A DNA stretch of 64,000 nucleotides from Crocodylus rhombifer (Eukaryota; Chordata; Crocodylia; Crocodylidae), in assembly GCA_038503035.1 (NCBI GenBank), contig JAVSML010000945.1, positions 1-64,000 on the forward strand. Direction: 5' to 3'. This document shows positions 21,833-32,330 of the stretch, piece after piece; the first letter of the stretch is position 1; every line of letters begins with the position of its first letter. Position numbers and translations under genes: made by a program. Below the pieces are notes generated by a model, which was given only the letters and a program-made list of their open reading frames with translations, made no database searches and was not told where the DNA came from.

Positions 21833-22836
21833 TTTCATAGTTTCATAGTTTCTAGGGTCGGAAGGGACCTGAGCAGATCATCGAGTCCGACCCCCTGCCA
21901 TGGCAGGAAAGAGGACTGGGGTCAAACGACCCCGGCAAGGTGTTCATCTAACCTCCTCTTAAAGCCCCCCAGGGTAGGAGCCAGCACCACTTCTCTTGGA
22001 AGCTGGGTCCAGGCCCTAGCCGCCCTGACCGTGAAGTCGCGCCTCCTGATCTCCAGCCTAAACCTCCCCTCTGCCAGCTTGTGACCGTTACTCCTGGTCA
22101 CTCCTGGCGGTGCTCGGGGGAACAGGGACCCCCCCAGTGCCTGCTGGTCCCCCCCGACTAGTTTGTAACAGGCCACCAGATCTCCCCTCAGCCGTCTCTT
22201 GTGGAGGCTGAACAGGTTCAAGGTCCCGTCGCCTCTCCTCGTAGCGCCTGCCCTGCTGCCCCCTGACCATGCGAGTGGCCTCCTCTGGACCCTCTCCGTG
22301 CTGTCCACATCCCTCCTGCAGTGCGGCGCCCAGAGCTGGACGCAGTGCTCCAGCTGCGGCCTGACCAGTGCCGCACAGAGGGGGAGGATCACCTCCCTGG
22401 ACCTGCTCGAGATGCATCTGTGGACGCACGACAAGGTGCGGGTGGCCTTCCTGACCGCATCCCCACACTGCCGGCCATGTTCATCTTGGAGTCAATGATG
22501 ACCCCCAGATCCCTTTCCGCCTCCGTGCTGACAAGAGGGGAGTTCCCTAACCTGTAGGTGTGGTGCCAGTTGTTCCTCCCAAGGTGCATCACCTTGCACT
22601 TGTCGGTGTTGAATCCCATCCTATTCTCGTCCGCCCACCCTTGTAACTGTCTAGGTCTGATTGTAGCCTGTTGCACCCTTCCAGTGTGCCCACGTCCCCC
22701 CACATCTTAGTGTCATCAGCAGATTTGAACAGGGTGCTTTTTACCCCCTCGTCCAAGTCACTGATGAAGATGTTGAACAGTGCGGGCCCGAGGACCGAGC
22801 CCTGGGGGAACCCCCTGCCCACGTCCTTCCAGGTTT
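21833..22836 (-). mobile_element. CR1 LINE, 5'-truncated, broken RT palm to 3' end
   Basis: Reverse-oriented CR1. The 3' end lies at 21833 (CATAGTTTCATAGTTTC on the plus strand). The 5' truncation is near 22836, inside the reverse transcriptase palm just before the [14 protein letters not shown] motif. The catalytic box reads SADD (22723 to 22712) instead of FADD, so the aromatic residue is lost. The [13 protein letters not shown] block and the thumb region match the copy at 1738-3295 closely, so both belong to the same young subfamily. Frame breaks are present near 22590 and near 22430. Not autonomous. Confidence 0.93.
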
Positions 22837-23067
22837 TACATGGGCTTCTTCCATCGCTCAGCAATACAGGGGGTTTCTTGGAAGCGAATGGGTGTAATGT
22901 AGGTGCTTCAGTGGAGATACAAGAAGGGGCCTGTGCAATAGGTCTGCTGTTCCAGCTAGGATAACCACAGAAAAAAATTGTTACAGGACTCCTAATTTCT
23001 ATTCACTGAACTAAAAGGGGGTGGTGAAAGGCCCAGTAATAATGAATGTTATACCCTGTCTTTAGAG
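22837..23067. other. Unique non-coding sequence between two CR1 pieces
   Basis: No feature recognised. Confidence 0.5.
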
Positions 23068-23236
23068 TCACAGGATCATAGAAAATTAGGGCTGGAAGGG
23101 ACCTCAGGGGTCACATCTAGTCCAACCCCCTACTGAAAGCAGGACCAGCCCCAACTACATCATCCCAGACAAGGCTTTGTCCATCCGGGTCTTAGAAACC
23201 TCCAAGGATGGAGATCTCACAACCTCTCGGATTAGG
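23068..23236 (-). mobile_element. CR1 LINE 3' end fragment, older subfamily
   Basis: 'catagaaaattagggctgga', 'agggacctcaggggtcacat' and 'ctagtccaaccccctactg' on the plus strand are the reverse complement of a CR1 3' end. The same wording occurs at 44692 and 56250. The coding part here is limited to the last few codons. Confidence 0.85.
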
Positions 23237-24369
23237 CAGGAACAGAAAACTAGTCTGTGCAGAGTGAAGTGCTTTGGTCTGGAAACTGCTGGGGAGTTAT
23301 TCTGGGCTGTTTCCTCAGCAGAGCTGGCACTCTGCGGTGCTGTAAAAGCTCTTACCTTGTATGTTCCAGGACACAAAAAGCTTTAATAACTGGGAAAGTT
23401 TCTGAAAACAGAGAGAGGGAGAGAGAACAAAAAACACCCTAGCCGAAAACCTAAATTCCAAGGGAGCGCAATGTTCAGAAGCTTTGACACATTCATTGGA
23501 ACAGGGGAAATTAAAAGCAAACGCTTGTTGAGACTGAAAGGGCCAAACACTGAGAACAAAAGCTGGGGTGCAGTTTTACTAGCTAATTATGCCAATCACT
23601 CCACACTGCTGGCTGTAGCTAGGGCATTACTATGAACCCTCCTCCTTCAGCCCCATGGTCCTGGGCGTGCACCAGAGCACTCACCGGCCATGTTGCTCTC
23701 GCACAGGTGTGCAGCAGGAAGGCCAGCAGTGAACAGGTTTGGATCCATCGTTCACGCGTGTGCAGGCACCAAGTCTCTGACTCCTGACTGCATGGCCGTG
23801 TGGGATTATTGGCAGCACGGGGTCACCGACAAAGACCCCGGATGCAAGGGGCATGGGGTGGCTTGATGTCTGGACGGTGCCTGGCTGATGGGGTAGCGGA
23901 AAAGGGGTTCTCAACATGCCACAAAGGTGCGGGGCGGTTACAGAAAGCTCAGCAGAGGCTATACATCCAGCCTATCACAAACCCAGGCACGGATCATGTA
24001 CAGCAGGGTCAGGTCAGATAAGATATGGATTCTCTGCACAGTCTGGGGAAGAATTGCCTCAATAAAATATCTGCTTGGTCTGACATCTACAGGCATGGCT
24101 GCTTTCAGCCACAGCTTCCACCTGGGGCAGCCAGGAGAGGAGCAAAGCCAGAGAGAGGATTGCCACAGGCTGAGGAGAGAAATGGGTTTTCACTCCCAGA
24201 AGAGGAGCCGGCAAGACTCCTCCTGTGTGAGAAGACGACCGGGGAGACGAGCGTAGCCAAGTGCTTTTTGGAAGCAGCACTTCTGGCAATGGATGTACTC
24301 ATTTACGCTCACGGTAGCTGATCCAAACAACCTCTGGTTGTTTAAGTGGGAAGCACAGCAAGATGACAC
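23237..24369. other. Unique non-coding sequence
   Basis: No feature recognised. Confidence 0.5.
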
Positions 24370-24655
24370 TCAACAAGTGCAGAAAAGGCAACAAGGTGCA
24401 AACATTTAACATGGAGGGTAATTAGCCACTGGGACAACTCCCCCAGGTCCCAGTGGGACCCTGCCCCACCTCAGCTGCAAGCCTGCAGTCCAGCCTGGAC
24501 GTCACTCTGAGAGAGATGTCCTAGCTCAAGGAGAAGTTACAGGCTTCGCGCGGGGCCGCATATGTGGAGCCTTAGGGGCTGTGAGGAGCAGGCCAGACTA
24601 GATGGCGATGACGATATTGGGCTTTTCTACCCTTACAGTTTGAGAGACCATGGGA
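24370..24655 (+). mobile_element. CR1-type LINE 3' fragment, old
   Basis: 'gagggtaattagccactggg' near the start and 'gccagactagatggcgatga' with 'ttgggcttttctacccttac' near the end fit an old CR1 3' region (ggtaattagccattgg ... caggtcagactagatgatc). The coding frame is broken throughout. Confidence 0.6.
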
Positions 24656-25049
24656 TAATTCCAGCCTTTCTATTTAATCATCTATTTAATCACTTTGTGA
24701 GCCAAGAAAGAGGGTGTCAAAGCTAAGCCATGTTGCTTCCCAGACTTTCCTGCAAGCATTTCCTCCTCTCCTGGCTACAAGGAGGCAGGGCTGGGCTCTG
24801 TGAGCCAGTGATAGCCATTTCATTCTGGAGACAGCTGCCTGCCTGTTACTCCTTAGCTGCTGCCTCCACCAGCTCGTAAACCCGCTGGGCCATGCTTTCC
24901 ACCGAGCCCGGTCTTAAATGGAGGCGGCAGCAGGCAGAGCTTCAAATGCAAGGAAGGAATTTGCTCTCCCTCGCTTGCGGATGCGGGGTAACAATGGCAT
25001 TGAGTACATGTGCTTAACTTTGTGCTAGTTGTGAAATATCGTACCGCCT
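24656..25049. other. Unique non-coding sequence
   Basis: No feature recognised. Confidence 0.5.
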
Positions 25050-25290
25050 CGTACGTTCTCATCACTCAGCATCAAGCCTCGGCTGCGCATACAGATCTAA
25101 CAGCTAGACAAATGGAGAATATGGGCTGTTTATAGCTCAGCCTTTATCCTATCGTAATCAATATGGCTCATTAGGTTTATGAGACAATCATGTCTTCTGC
25201 AACCCTGGCCCAGAACCTTTGAGTAATGGCTTACCAATGCCAAGTAATTATAACGATGTCTTACAAGCGAGGCAGAAACAAGCAAGTAAA
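25050..25290. promoter_or_regulatory. Candidate conserved non-coding block
   Basis: Repeat-free, AT-leaning sequence with 'cgtaatcaatatggctcatt', 'gagacaatcatgtc' and 'aagtaattataacgatgtc', rich in homeodomain-, HNF- and Sox-like cores. Function is inferred from texture only. Confidence 0.25.
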
Positions 25291-26689
25291 CTGATTTAGA
25301 GCAGTTTAGTCAGGCTGAATATCCTGGAGCGCCGCACGGTGCCTCAGTAGCCCAACGCCCGAAACTTCAAGGAAATAAACCTGCACTTTATTAGGTACCG
25401 CTGCGTGGTCTGGACAACGCTCTCTGCGAAGGTGCAGTGATAGATTGGGCTTGTTTCCCTTAGACTCTGCTGTTGTTAATGAGCCTCCTTTTGGCAGGTC
25501 ACCTTTCTGGGCTTTCTCACAGCGTCTCTGTGTTGTGATGCATTTGCTGGCAGCCTGCATCCCCACGGTGTCCGACTGGTTAGGGAGGAGGCAGGCTGCA
25601 GAGGGGCAAGACGCACATTTTCAGTGAGCGGCACGGACGAGCTGCCCCACGGCTGCCTTCGAAAGAGCAATTTCTGAGTCAGCACTGGAGCTGACTCCTT
25701 GGCAGGGAAAGCAGGATGCTCTGGATGCTTAATAATCATAATAGCAGTAAAAATGAATGTTAATAATAAATATAATTAAGAGCTGAGACAGGCCAACCAG
25801 CAGGATAATGACAGAGTTGGATGAAAAATTCAGGCACTCCAGACTCACGGTCTGTGGTGAAACATCTCTCTCCTCCCTCCTTTGGCCGCCTTTACCACAA
25901 ACCCAGGACGTGTCTGTCTGTCTGAGCACAGGGCTGGGCGTGGGGCTCTAAAGACACGCCTGTGAGGACTGTACGCCTGCAAGAGGCGAGAGGAGAGGGG
26001 CAGAGCGGAAGAGAGAGTTGGATGGCTGCGTGTGCGCACTAAGAGAAATAAAGAAACTCCTTGTGCAAGTGGCTCCTGCCTCAGTGAACTGGACCCACAA
26101 CGCAACGCGGTACCAGGAGTGGTTGGAAACGAGTGCCAGGGCCGGGGAGGTGCTTGCAAGGTGCATGGTAGCCTGCAAAAACATTCAGCTGCCCATTCCT
26201 TCTTCACAGATCGGCGGAATAACGACAGCACGACACTGCCACTGAGACCACGAACGTGCCATCAGAAAATGCAGCAGGCTCTTGCTTCGTTCCACTTTCT
26301 TCTTCCGATCTGTACTGACAGGGGCATCGTCTTTGTTACCCCAAGCTGTGCCCACACTTGAACTTATCATGGCACTTCCCAAGCAGGAGAAAGGGCCCCT
26401 GACTTGAAGCATCTCTCAGCAAGCAGCCTGCCCACCACACCTAGCTTGGCTTTGCTTGGCGAATTATTGGCGGATTGTATCCGGTATCCAGGTTGGATTA
26501 AAAAAATCCAGATTTTTAAAATGAAATCTTCATATTTTCCCAAGCAGGACGCAACTGTGACCACCTGCAACCTGGGATCCTGCTCCCGCCTTTGCTTCAA
26601 GGTAATCTGCATCATCACAGATCCTCCCAGGAGGTGAGAGGCTTCATACCAGTTACGAACTGACTGTCCAGAGGAGTCTTCCATCTGTT
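25291..26689. other. Unique non-coding sequence
   Basis: No exon recognised. An AT-rich patch with TAATAAT words lies at 25725-25785. Frames at 25845-26231 (-) and 26032-26361 (+) overlap on opposite strands without motifs. Confidence 0.45.
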
Positions 26690-26875
26690 GACTCCTCTGT
26701 GAAACCCTATGAAATATGAACTTTCATTTCTACCCAGGAGAATTTTTACCTCTTTTCTCCGATGCCTGATGAAGGGTGTTTGTGCCCGAAAGCTTGCAAT
26801 TAAAGATTTTTTTTTGCAAAAATATTGCTGGTTTAATAAAAAATATCATCTCTGCTCTGAGTCCTGATTGCCTGA
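26690..26875 (-). repeat. TIR-type dispersed repeat, family A (copy 2 of 4)
   Basis: Shares 'cctatgaaatatgaacttt', 'gcctgatgaagggtgtttgt', 'gcccgaaagcttgcaattaa' and 'ggtttaataaaaaatatcat' with 45235-45440. Reversed relative to the copies near 6.6 and 63 kb. Confidence 0.65.
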
Positions 26876-28689
26876 TTGTATGTTATCCAGGGTGTTTTCT
26901 CTTCTGCATATTATCTCCCATGTGCAACCTGCATCATCCCTTCCCATCCTTTCCCCTCATGCACCGATCTTGTTATTTACTTATTTGTTCATTAGCATTT
27001 ATACGCTAACTTTCCTTCAAAAAAAAAGAGGCATTGGGAAAGAGGAGATCTTTGCCCATGAAGTTACAGGTCTCATTGCAGCTCTTGCTAACACTCGGTT
27101 TTAATCACCTGCCCACCACCCCAGTCCAACATCAGTGCACCTCCTCATGCTGACAGTGCGCCTCCCTGGCAAGGTGCCGATAAAGAGCAGGTGGCTTGGG
27201 TCGTCCTGGCATGTAGGGGACGAAGGCACAAGGCCCCTCGGCTTCAGCAAAGGTGGTGCGTTGTCCAGGAAGAGAAGAGACCACGTGGCTCTGGTACCAG
27301 GGAACACGGTGCTGAGGCAGCCACCTTGCACAGCATCTCTGGGGCTCTCTGAGAAGAAGCCTCACCAAGGTGGGAGAAGGGATTAATGAGGTCTCAGCAG
27401 GAAGCAGGATCTTGAGTTGAAAGCAGGGAGTGGAGAAAGGATGCTTCAATCAGTCTCATGCAGGGCGGCCACTGGGGATGGGCGGCCGGTGACTGGCAAT
27501 CAATCCTAAGGGTGATGCTGGAGAAACTTGGAGGGTGGGAAGGGGCTACGTAGAGGGTGCAATGATACAGGCAGGCGCCTGAAGTCCCAACTGGAGGTAG
27601 GGAGAGGAGCTTGACGTGCCCATGCAGGAGGTGGCATTTGCGGTCCAGATCTCCGTGACACAGAGGCCTGGGGAGCATCGGCCCGAGCGTGGGGACCAGG
27701 GGGACAAGATCAGCACCATAAGAGATGATCCCCACCACAGGGGATCCGGTCTCCCTCCCAGCCCCGCTGACATCCCAGACACTTCCCAGCAGGAAGTCCT
27801 GGGAGACAGGCTCCTTGCTTGTCTAGCGCTTGGTTTTCCCCAGACGCAACTCTGCTGCTGGAGAAACTGGAGCATGTGCAACCTTACAGTCCTACCAGAG
27901 CCCTCAGTAGTTCATCCTGCTTCACACTTCCTCCCATCCCTTCCCAGCATATTTTGAGGACAGACTTCAGCTCTCCAACTCTCATTTCACCACATCCAGT
28001 TCTTTAACCTCTCCAAGACACGTGGAAAGCCCCCATTTTCGGCAACCCTGGGACTGCTGGCTCCTGTCTCCAGCACACTGTAACACTTCTGTCTGCTCCA
28101 AGGACAGAGAAGGGTTTCTTTTCAGCCTGAACCAACCTCTTGGCTTAGGAGACAGGGTTAACTCTTTTGCATCTCACAGGAGCAGAGACCCCCATTTTGC
28201 CTTGAAAAATGCATGATCTGCAGAAGGCAGGTTTTGCAAATTCAGGCTAATCCCAACCCCGCACAGTGCTGATGTAATCTGAAAGGCGAGTGAAAGGAAA
28301 CACTGAGCGCAGTTAATATTAATCTGGACCACCCATGTTAGCAACGATTAAGCTATTACTTAGGCTAATAGCATCTGCCAGTGCCAGAAGAACGGCTCAG
28401 ATGCAAGTTCCTTCCTTTTTTCTCTGGAGCAAGAGTTGCTGCTCCATTTGAGGATGGCTCCCAGAGCCAGAGCGCCTCCGCTCTCCATGGCATGTGCCGG
28501 CCAGTCGTTCCTCATGTCCCCCTCCTCCGCTGTCACCTGGCGCACGCTCCACTATCTCCCCTAACCACCTGTCCCGCGGTTCAGAGAAGATATCCAACTC
28601 CTGCCAAGCCCGATAACTGCGAGTGTGCTGTGGATTACTGCCTTGGCTGGGCTTAAATGTTTGCTGCAGACATAAGCCTTGTCATGGTT
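26876..28689. other. Unique non-coding sequence
   Basis: No exon or repeat recognised. Frames of ~105-114 codons on the minus strand near 27132-27881 overlap a plus-strand frame at 27616-27957. None shows a family motif. Confidence 0.45.
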
Positions 28690-28920
28690 GATTTTATTTA
28701 TTGTTGTATAAATGTATTTCCAAATAAAACAGAAAATGAACAAATAAACCGGGTGACAAAGCTATAAAAATCATGCCTGCTCATTCGCTTGAAGAAAAGC
28801 CTGCCTCAACTAATTAACCTGCGCAAGCCTTGTGTTGTTCATAAACAAGCCGTGAATTAATATTGTATTTTTTCAACTGCCAGCATATGCCTCTAAATCT
28901 TTATTGGGCAGCAAAAAAAG
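28690..28920. promoter_or_regulatory. Candidate conserved non-coding block
   Basis: Strikingly AT-rich, repeat-free sequence with dense Fox-, homeodomain- and Hox/Cdx-like words: TTTATTTATTGTTG, AATAAACCGGG, ACTAATTAACCTG, GTTCATAAACAAGCC, GAATTAATATTG. It resembles vertebrate developmental enhancers. Not tested for conservation. Confidence 0.35.
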
Positions 28921-29549
28921 AACAGTTTCCCTTTCTCGGCAAAGAGCAGCAGCAATAACAATAGGCTGAGTTGTTAAACTGGAGTGAAATATTAGAACAT
29001 GCTTTTCCTCCCTTGCACGGCTCTGTGTGATGAGCTTTCCTGCCTTGAACGTGTTTGGAAGTCGTTGAAGGAGCCGGGCTTAGTGCATGCAAAAGGCCCT
29101 GAACTGCAGCCTTCCTGCTATTGTAGTAGGATTAGAGGCATAAGCACCAAAGCAATGCTTTCCTTTGCACCAAATCTCTTTGTCTATGCAGCTCGACGTT
29201 GGATTATGCTGCATAACAATATGAGATGCTAAGGGCTTGCTTCTGTTCAGCTAGTGCAAAACTGGATTTTTTAAATGGAAAACATGAAGCCCAGTGCAGA
29301 AGCCAGGGCTATCTTTGGGGTGATGGGATTGCCAATGGCACACAAGCTTTTCCCATGACTTTGCAATTGCCCAGAGGAAAAATAAAGCATGGAAGAGGCA
29401 GGCAGACAACTCAGGGGCGTGCAGCTGGGCATGCTGGCCCCACATGTGCACACGACACGGGCCGCCCACGTGCCCCTGGGCAATTGCTGACTGCAGCCCG
29501 TGGAACAAGAAGCTGGAGGAAAAAAGAGGGGCAGAAACACAAATCAAGA
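28921..29549. other. Unique non-coding sequence
   Basis: No feature recognised. Confidence 0.5.
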
Positions 29550-29745
29550 AGTAACATTTTTGAAGGAGAAATTATAAATTGCAATTTAATCACATAATCA
29601 CTTTGACACTCTCAAGCAAGCTAATTTCTTCCCTTGCCTCATTTCACCCACTTGGCAAGATGAATCTTAATGAAAAATGTTCTATGAATATTTAATTTTC
29701 TGATCAATTTGAATTTTCTCTTGTATACCTGCCTGCTGCAGAAAT
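29550..29745. promoter_or_regulatory. Candidate conserved non-coding block, AT-rich
   Basis: Repeat-free AT-rich stretch with 'ttgcaatttaatcacataat', 'gctaatttcttccc' and 'aatatttaattttctgatc'. Appearance suggests conserved regulatory DNA; no other support. Confidence 0.25.
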
Positions 29746-29757
29746 AAATGAGATCCG

Positions 29758-29805
29758 CCCCCCCCCCACTCCACACACACACACACACACACACACACTC
29801 CCCCT
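29758..29805. repeat. C-run plus (CA)n microsatellite
   Basis: A C-run of about 10 followed by an uninterrupted (CA)n of roughly 26 bases and a CTCCCCC tail. Confidence 0.9.
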
Positions 29806-30519
29806 TCCTCTCCAACACCAGCAAAACTTGTATTTATCGTGCCCAGGGATCTTCCTCCCCAAGCAATCCCTGGAGAAGGAGGGCCCCAGCAAATGGGAAA
29901 TCCAACCCTTTTACAACCATCCAGTGGCAGGAAGCAGAAATGCTGAGCTGCTGCTTAGAGAAAGCCTGATAACAAAGCACAGAGCTGGCGAGGCAAAGAC
30001 TGGCCTACAGGCATGGCTTCTTCAAGCCAACAAGTGACCCTGGGGCAGAGTCTGCCCACGCAGCCTAAGTGACCAGCCCTGTTTCTGTGACCCTATATTG
30101 CAATGGACAGGACAGACTCATGATCTCTGAGTGCTTGAGGTTGGTGGTCTGGATAACAGGGGCACAGGGATGGAAGTGGCACTGATGCCCCAGGCTCACC
30201 CTCTAATGTAGCTGCGCCTGGGAGATCTGCCCCACAGACACGGGTCCCCACTTCCCAGCTCGCCTGTGTATACATGACTCTTCCCTGGCCCTAAGTCAGC
30301 GCTCGCAAGACAAACAGCTTGCTGGTAAGGTCGCTGGACCCCTCCAGCATGCCTCCTCCTTTGCTTGCATCAACATCTCAGTCAATTAAAAACTAGGCAC
30401 AGAGACTCACCGTTAGCATGACACTCAATGCCACCCACTTTGCCAAAAACAAAGCTGTCAAAAGCTCAGAAAATGGGGCCCCCAGATCCATCCATGTTCA
30501 TCTTGCAGGCATGGCATCA
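29806..30519. other. Unique non-coding sequence
   Basis: No feature recognised. Confidence 0.5.
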
Positions 30520-30700
30520 CTTCATGGATTATTGAGAGCTTGCTACGTCATTAAGGTGCGCTGATTATCGCTAATCATTTTAAGCAATTGCCAAGTGTGA
30601 TTAGATTGTTTCGGTAAGAGTCTGGAGTCTGAGGAGCAGGGCAATAGCAATCTCCTTAATAATGACTATTGATTGGCAGCTTCTTAGCATGCTGGGAAAG
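30520..30700. promoter_or_regulatory. Candidate conserved non-coding block
   Basis: Repeat-free stretch with 'cgctgattatcgctaatcat', 'tttaagcaattgccaagtg', 'gtgattagattg' and 'ttaataatgactattgattg': clustered homeodomain (TAAT, CAATTG, TGATTG) and E-box-like cores, including NKX-like CAAGTG. Function is inferred. Confidence 0.3.
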
Positions 30701-31390
30701 TGGCTTTCCTGGAGAGCTTCATGAGGAAGAGTTTGGAGGCGCAGCAGGGTAAGAGCCTAGCGCATGCCATGACCGTAGCCTCCATGGTTTGCTTTGGCCA
30801 TGGGAAAATGAATCCTGCCCAAGTCCGAACTCATGAACCCGGGGCACAGACCATCCCTGTCCGATGCCCACACAAGAGTCATTCCAAGAGATGCTTCTGC
30901 TCCTGGGCAGATATTCATATCTGTGCTGGGATGTGGAAGATGTCCTTGTCACCCGGTCCCCTTTCCGATGGGGTGGGAAGCAGGAAGAGTCACCTGGCTG
31001 GGCAGTACACACGCAGCACTGGGCTGCAGGCTTTTCTTTTGCACATTGGGGAAGTTCACTGAAATGGTCGAGTCAAGCAGGGTCACGTGAACTTGGAGTG
31101 GGCAGCCGAGGAGCTAGGAGATGCAACAGGCCCTCAAGGCAAGCGCTGGACACGCACAGTTGAGCTGGGTACCCCGAAGCCGGCGTCCCATCCCACGACA
31201 ACCTTCTCCATTCTGAACCAGGACAAAGCAAACATTTTTAGTTCCTATGAACTGAAAATGCACAACGTGATCTGAATTTATCTGCTCTGAGGATCTGGAA
31301 AAGTTTCACCTGGACGCAGGGGGTGGTGCTGAGGGGATGTTGCTGCCTTGATGCAGATATTTTACGTGTTTCATTTTACAAAATTGCCAG
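30701..31390. other. Unique non-coding sequence
   Basis: No exon recognised. Overlapping frames at 30700-31163 (+) and 30719-31012 (-) have no motif. Confidence 0.45.
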
Positions 31391-31923
31391 TGTGGACAGG
31401 ATCTTTTGATAGTCGGGCTTACGCAGATCACGCTCGCTTTAAAGGTCAGGCTTAATTTTATTAATAAGGGTTAAACAAAACACAACCAACTATGCTGGGT
31501 GCACCAGTGAGCGCCCACTCACACTGGTGTTGTATCTCCGGGAAGGGTCGCCGGGATCAGGCGGGTCTGGCGCCCCCCCCCGCCTGGCCAGGCCGAAGGT
31601 CGCTCCGAGGCGATGCAGCCCGTGCGTTCCGTCGGGCGCGCAAAGACCCCAAAGTCCACGGCGCGATGTTTTTATCCTCTCTGTGATGCAGGGCGGTCTA
31701 ATTGCATGTGGCGCTGTCTCACTGGCCCGAAGCGGCGACCGTCACATTACTGACAGGCCCTGGACTTCCCCTTGAGAGACCCCCTGCGGGAAATTCCAGC
31801 CGCGTGGGGCTTCCACGCTGCAGCCCCAGAGTCTCCCATCCGCCCAGCGCTTGTTACATAAACACCAAACACATGCGAACATGGCCACCTATAGCACTTA
31901 GCACGTGCAAAATAATTACAACA
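31391..31923 (-). mobile_element. Solo LTR of an endogenous retrovirus-like element
   Basis: Read on the minus strand, this 533-base block begins TGTTG and ends CCACA (TGT...ACA, as in retroviral LTRs). It has a TATA-like GATAAAAAC at about 31667-31676, ~250 bases into U3, and an AATAAA signal at 31457-31462, ~210 bases after the TATA, leaving ~66 bases to the end. It is CpG-rich compared with its flanks. Flanking 5-mers are GCCAG (31386-31390) and CCCAG (31924-31928), a 4/5 match that may be the target duplication. No primer-binding site or gag/pol sequence adjoins either side, so it looks like a solo LTR left by recombination. The family is not recognised, and the left boundary is the least certain point. 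Confidence 0.55.
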
Positions 31924-31984
31924 CCCAGACGAGCTTTTGAGCTTTTTTGCTAATTCCTCTCCCACCCCCGCCCCAGGGCTTTGC

Positions 31985-32150
31985 CCTTATTTTCATTTGA
32001 GGATTTCAAGGTGGTTTATAACAACATCAGTTAAGTCCATTTTACAGATTGGAAGAGAGAAACGCAGGGATGTATCCTCTCTGAGTAGGTGGCAGTTAGG
32101 GAAACAGACCCCCAGAAACCTGACTCTTAGGCCTGTTTCTCAGCCGCTGG
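31985..32150 (-). repeat. MIR SINE
   Basis: 'gttaagtccattttacagat', 'tggaagagagaaacgcagg' and 'ggtggcagttagggaaacag' follow the reverse-sense MIR order ('cccattttacagatgagg ... cacagagag ... ggcagagc'). Diverged. Confidence 0.55.
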
Positions 32151-32209
32151 GCCCCATTTCCTCCCACGACAATGAGGTTTTGTGCTTGATAGGAAAGCAG
32201 CAGGCTACC

Positions 32210-32330
32210 CAGGGAGGATGTGGGATACCTGGAGCTGGAGGTTTTCAAGAATAGGCCAGATGACCGTCTGTTTGGAGTGGTTTCTGTATCCTTGATCCTG
32301 CCCCTGGCCTAGGAGATGGTCAAAATCAGG
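32210..32330 (+). mobile_element. CR1 LINE 3' fragment
   Basis: 'ctggaggttttcaagaatag' encodes the CR1 C-terminal LEVFKNR-type words, followed by 'gtttctgtatccttgatcct' and 'gcccctggcctaggagatgg' as in the 3' untranslated end. Truncated at both sides. Confidence 0.7.

Noticed and set aside
31440..31880. CpG-island promoter of a host gene
   Set aside because: The CpG-rich block lies inside boundaries with LTR features on the minus strand, so an LTR explains it better; kept as a possibility.
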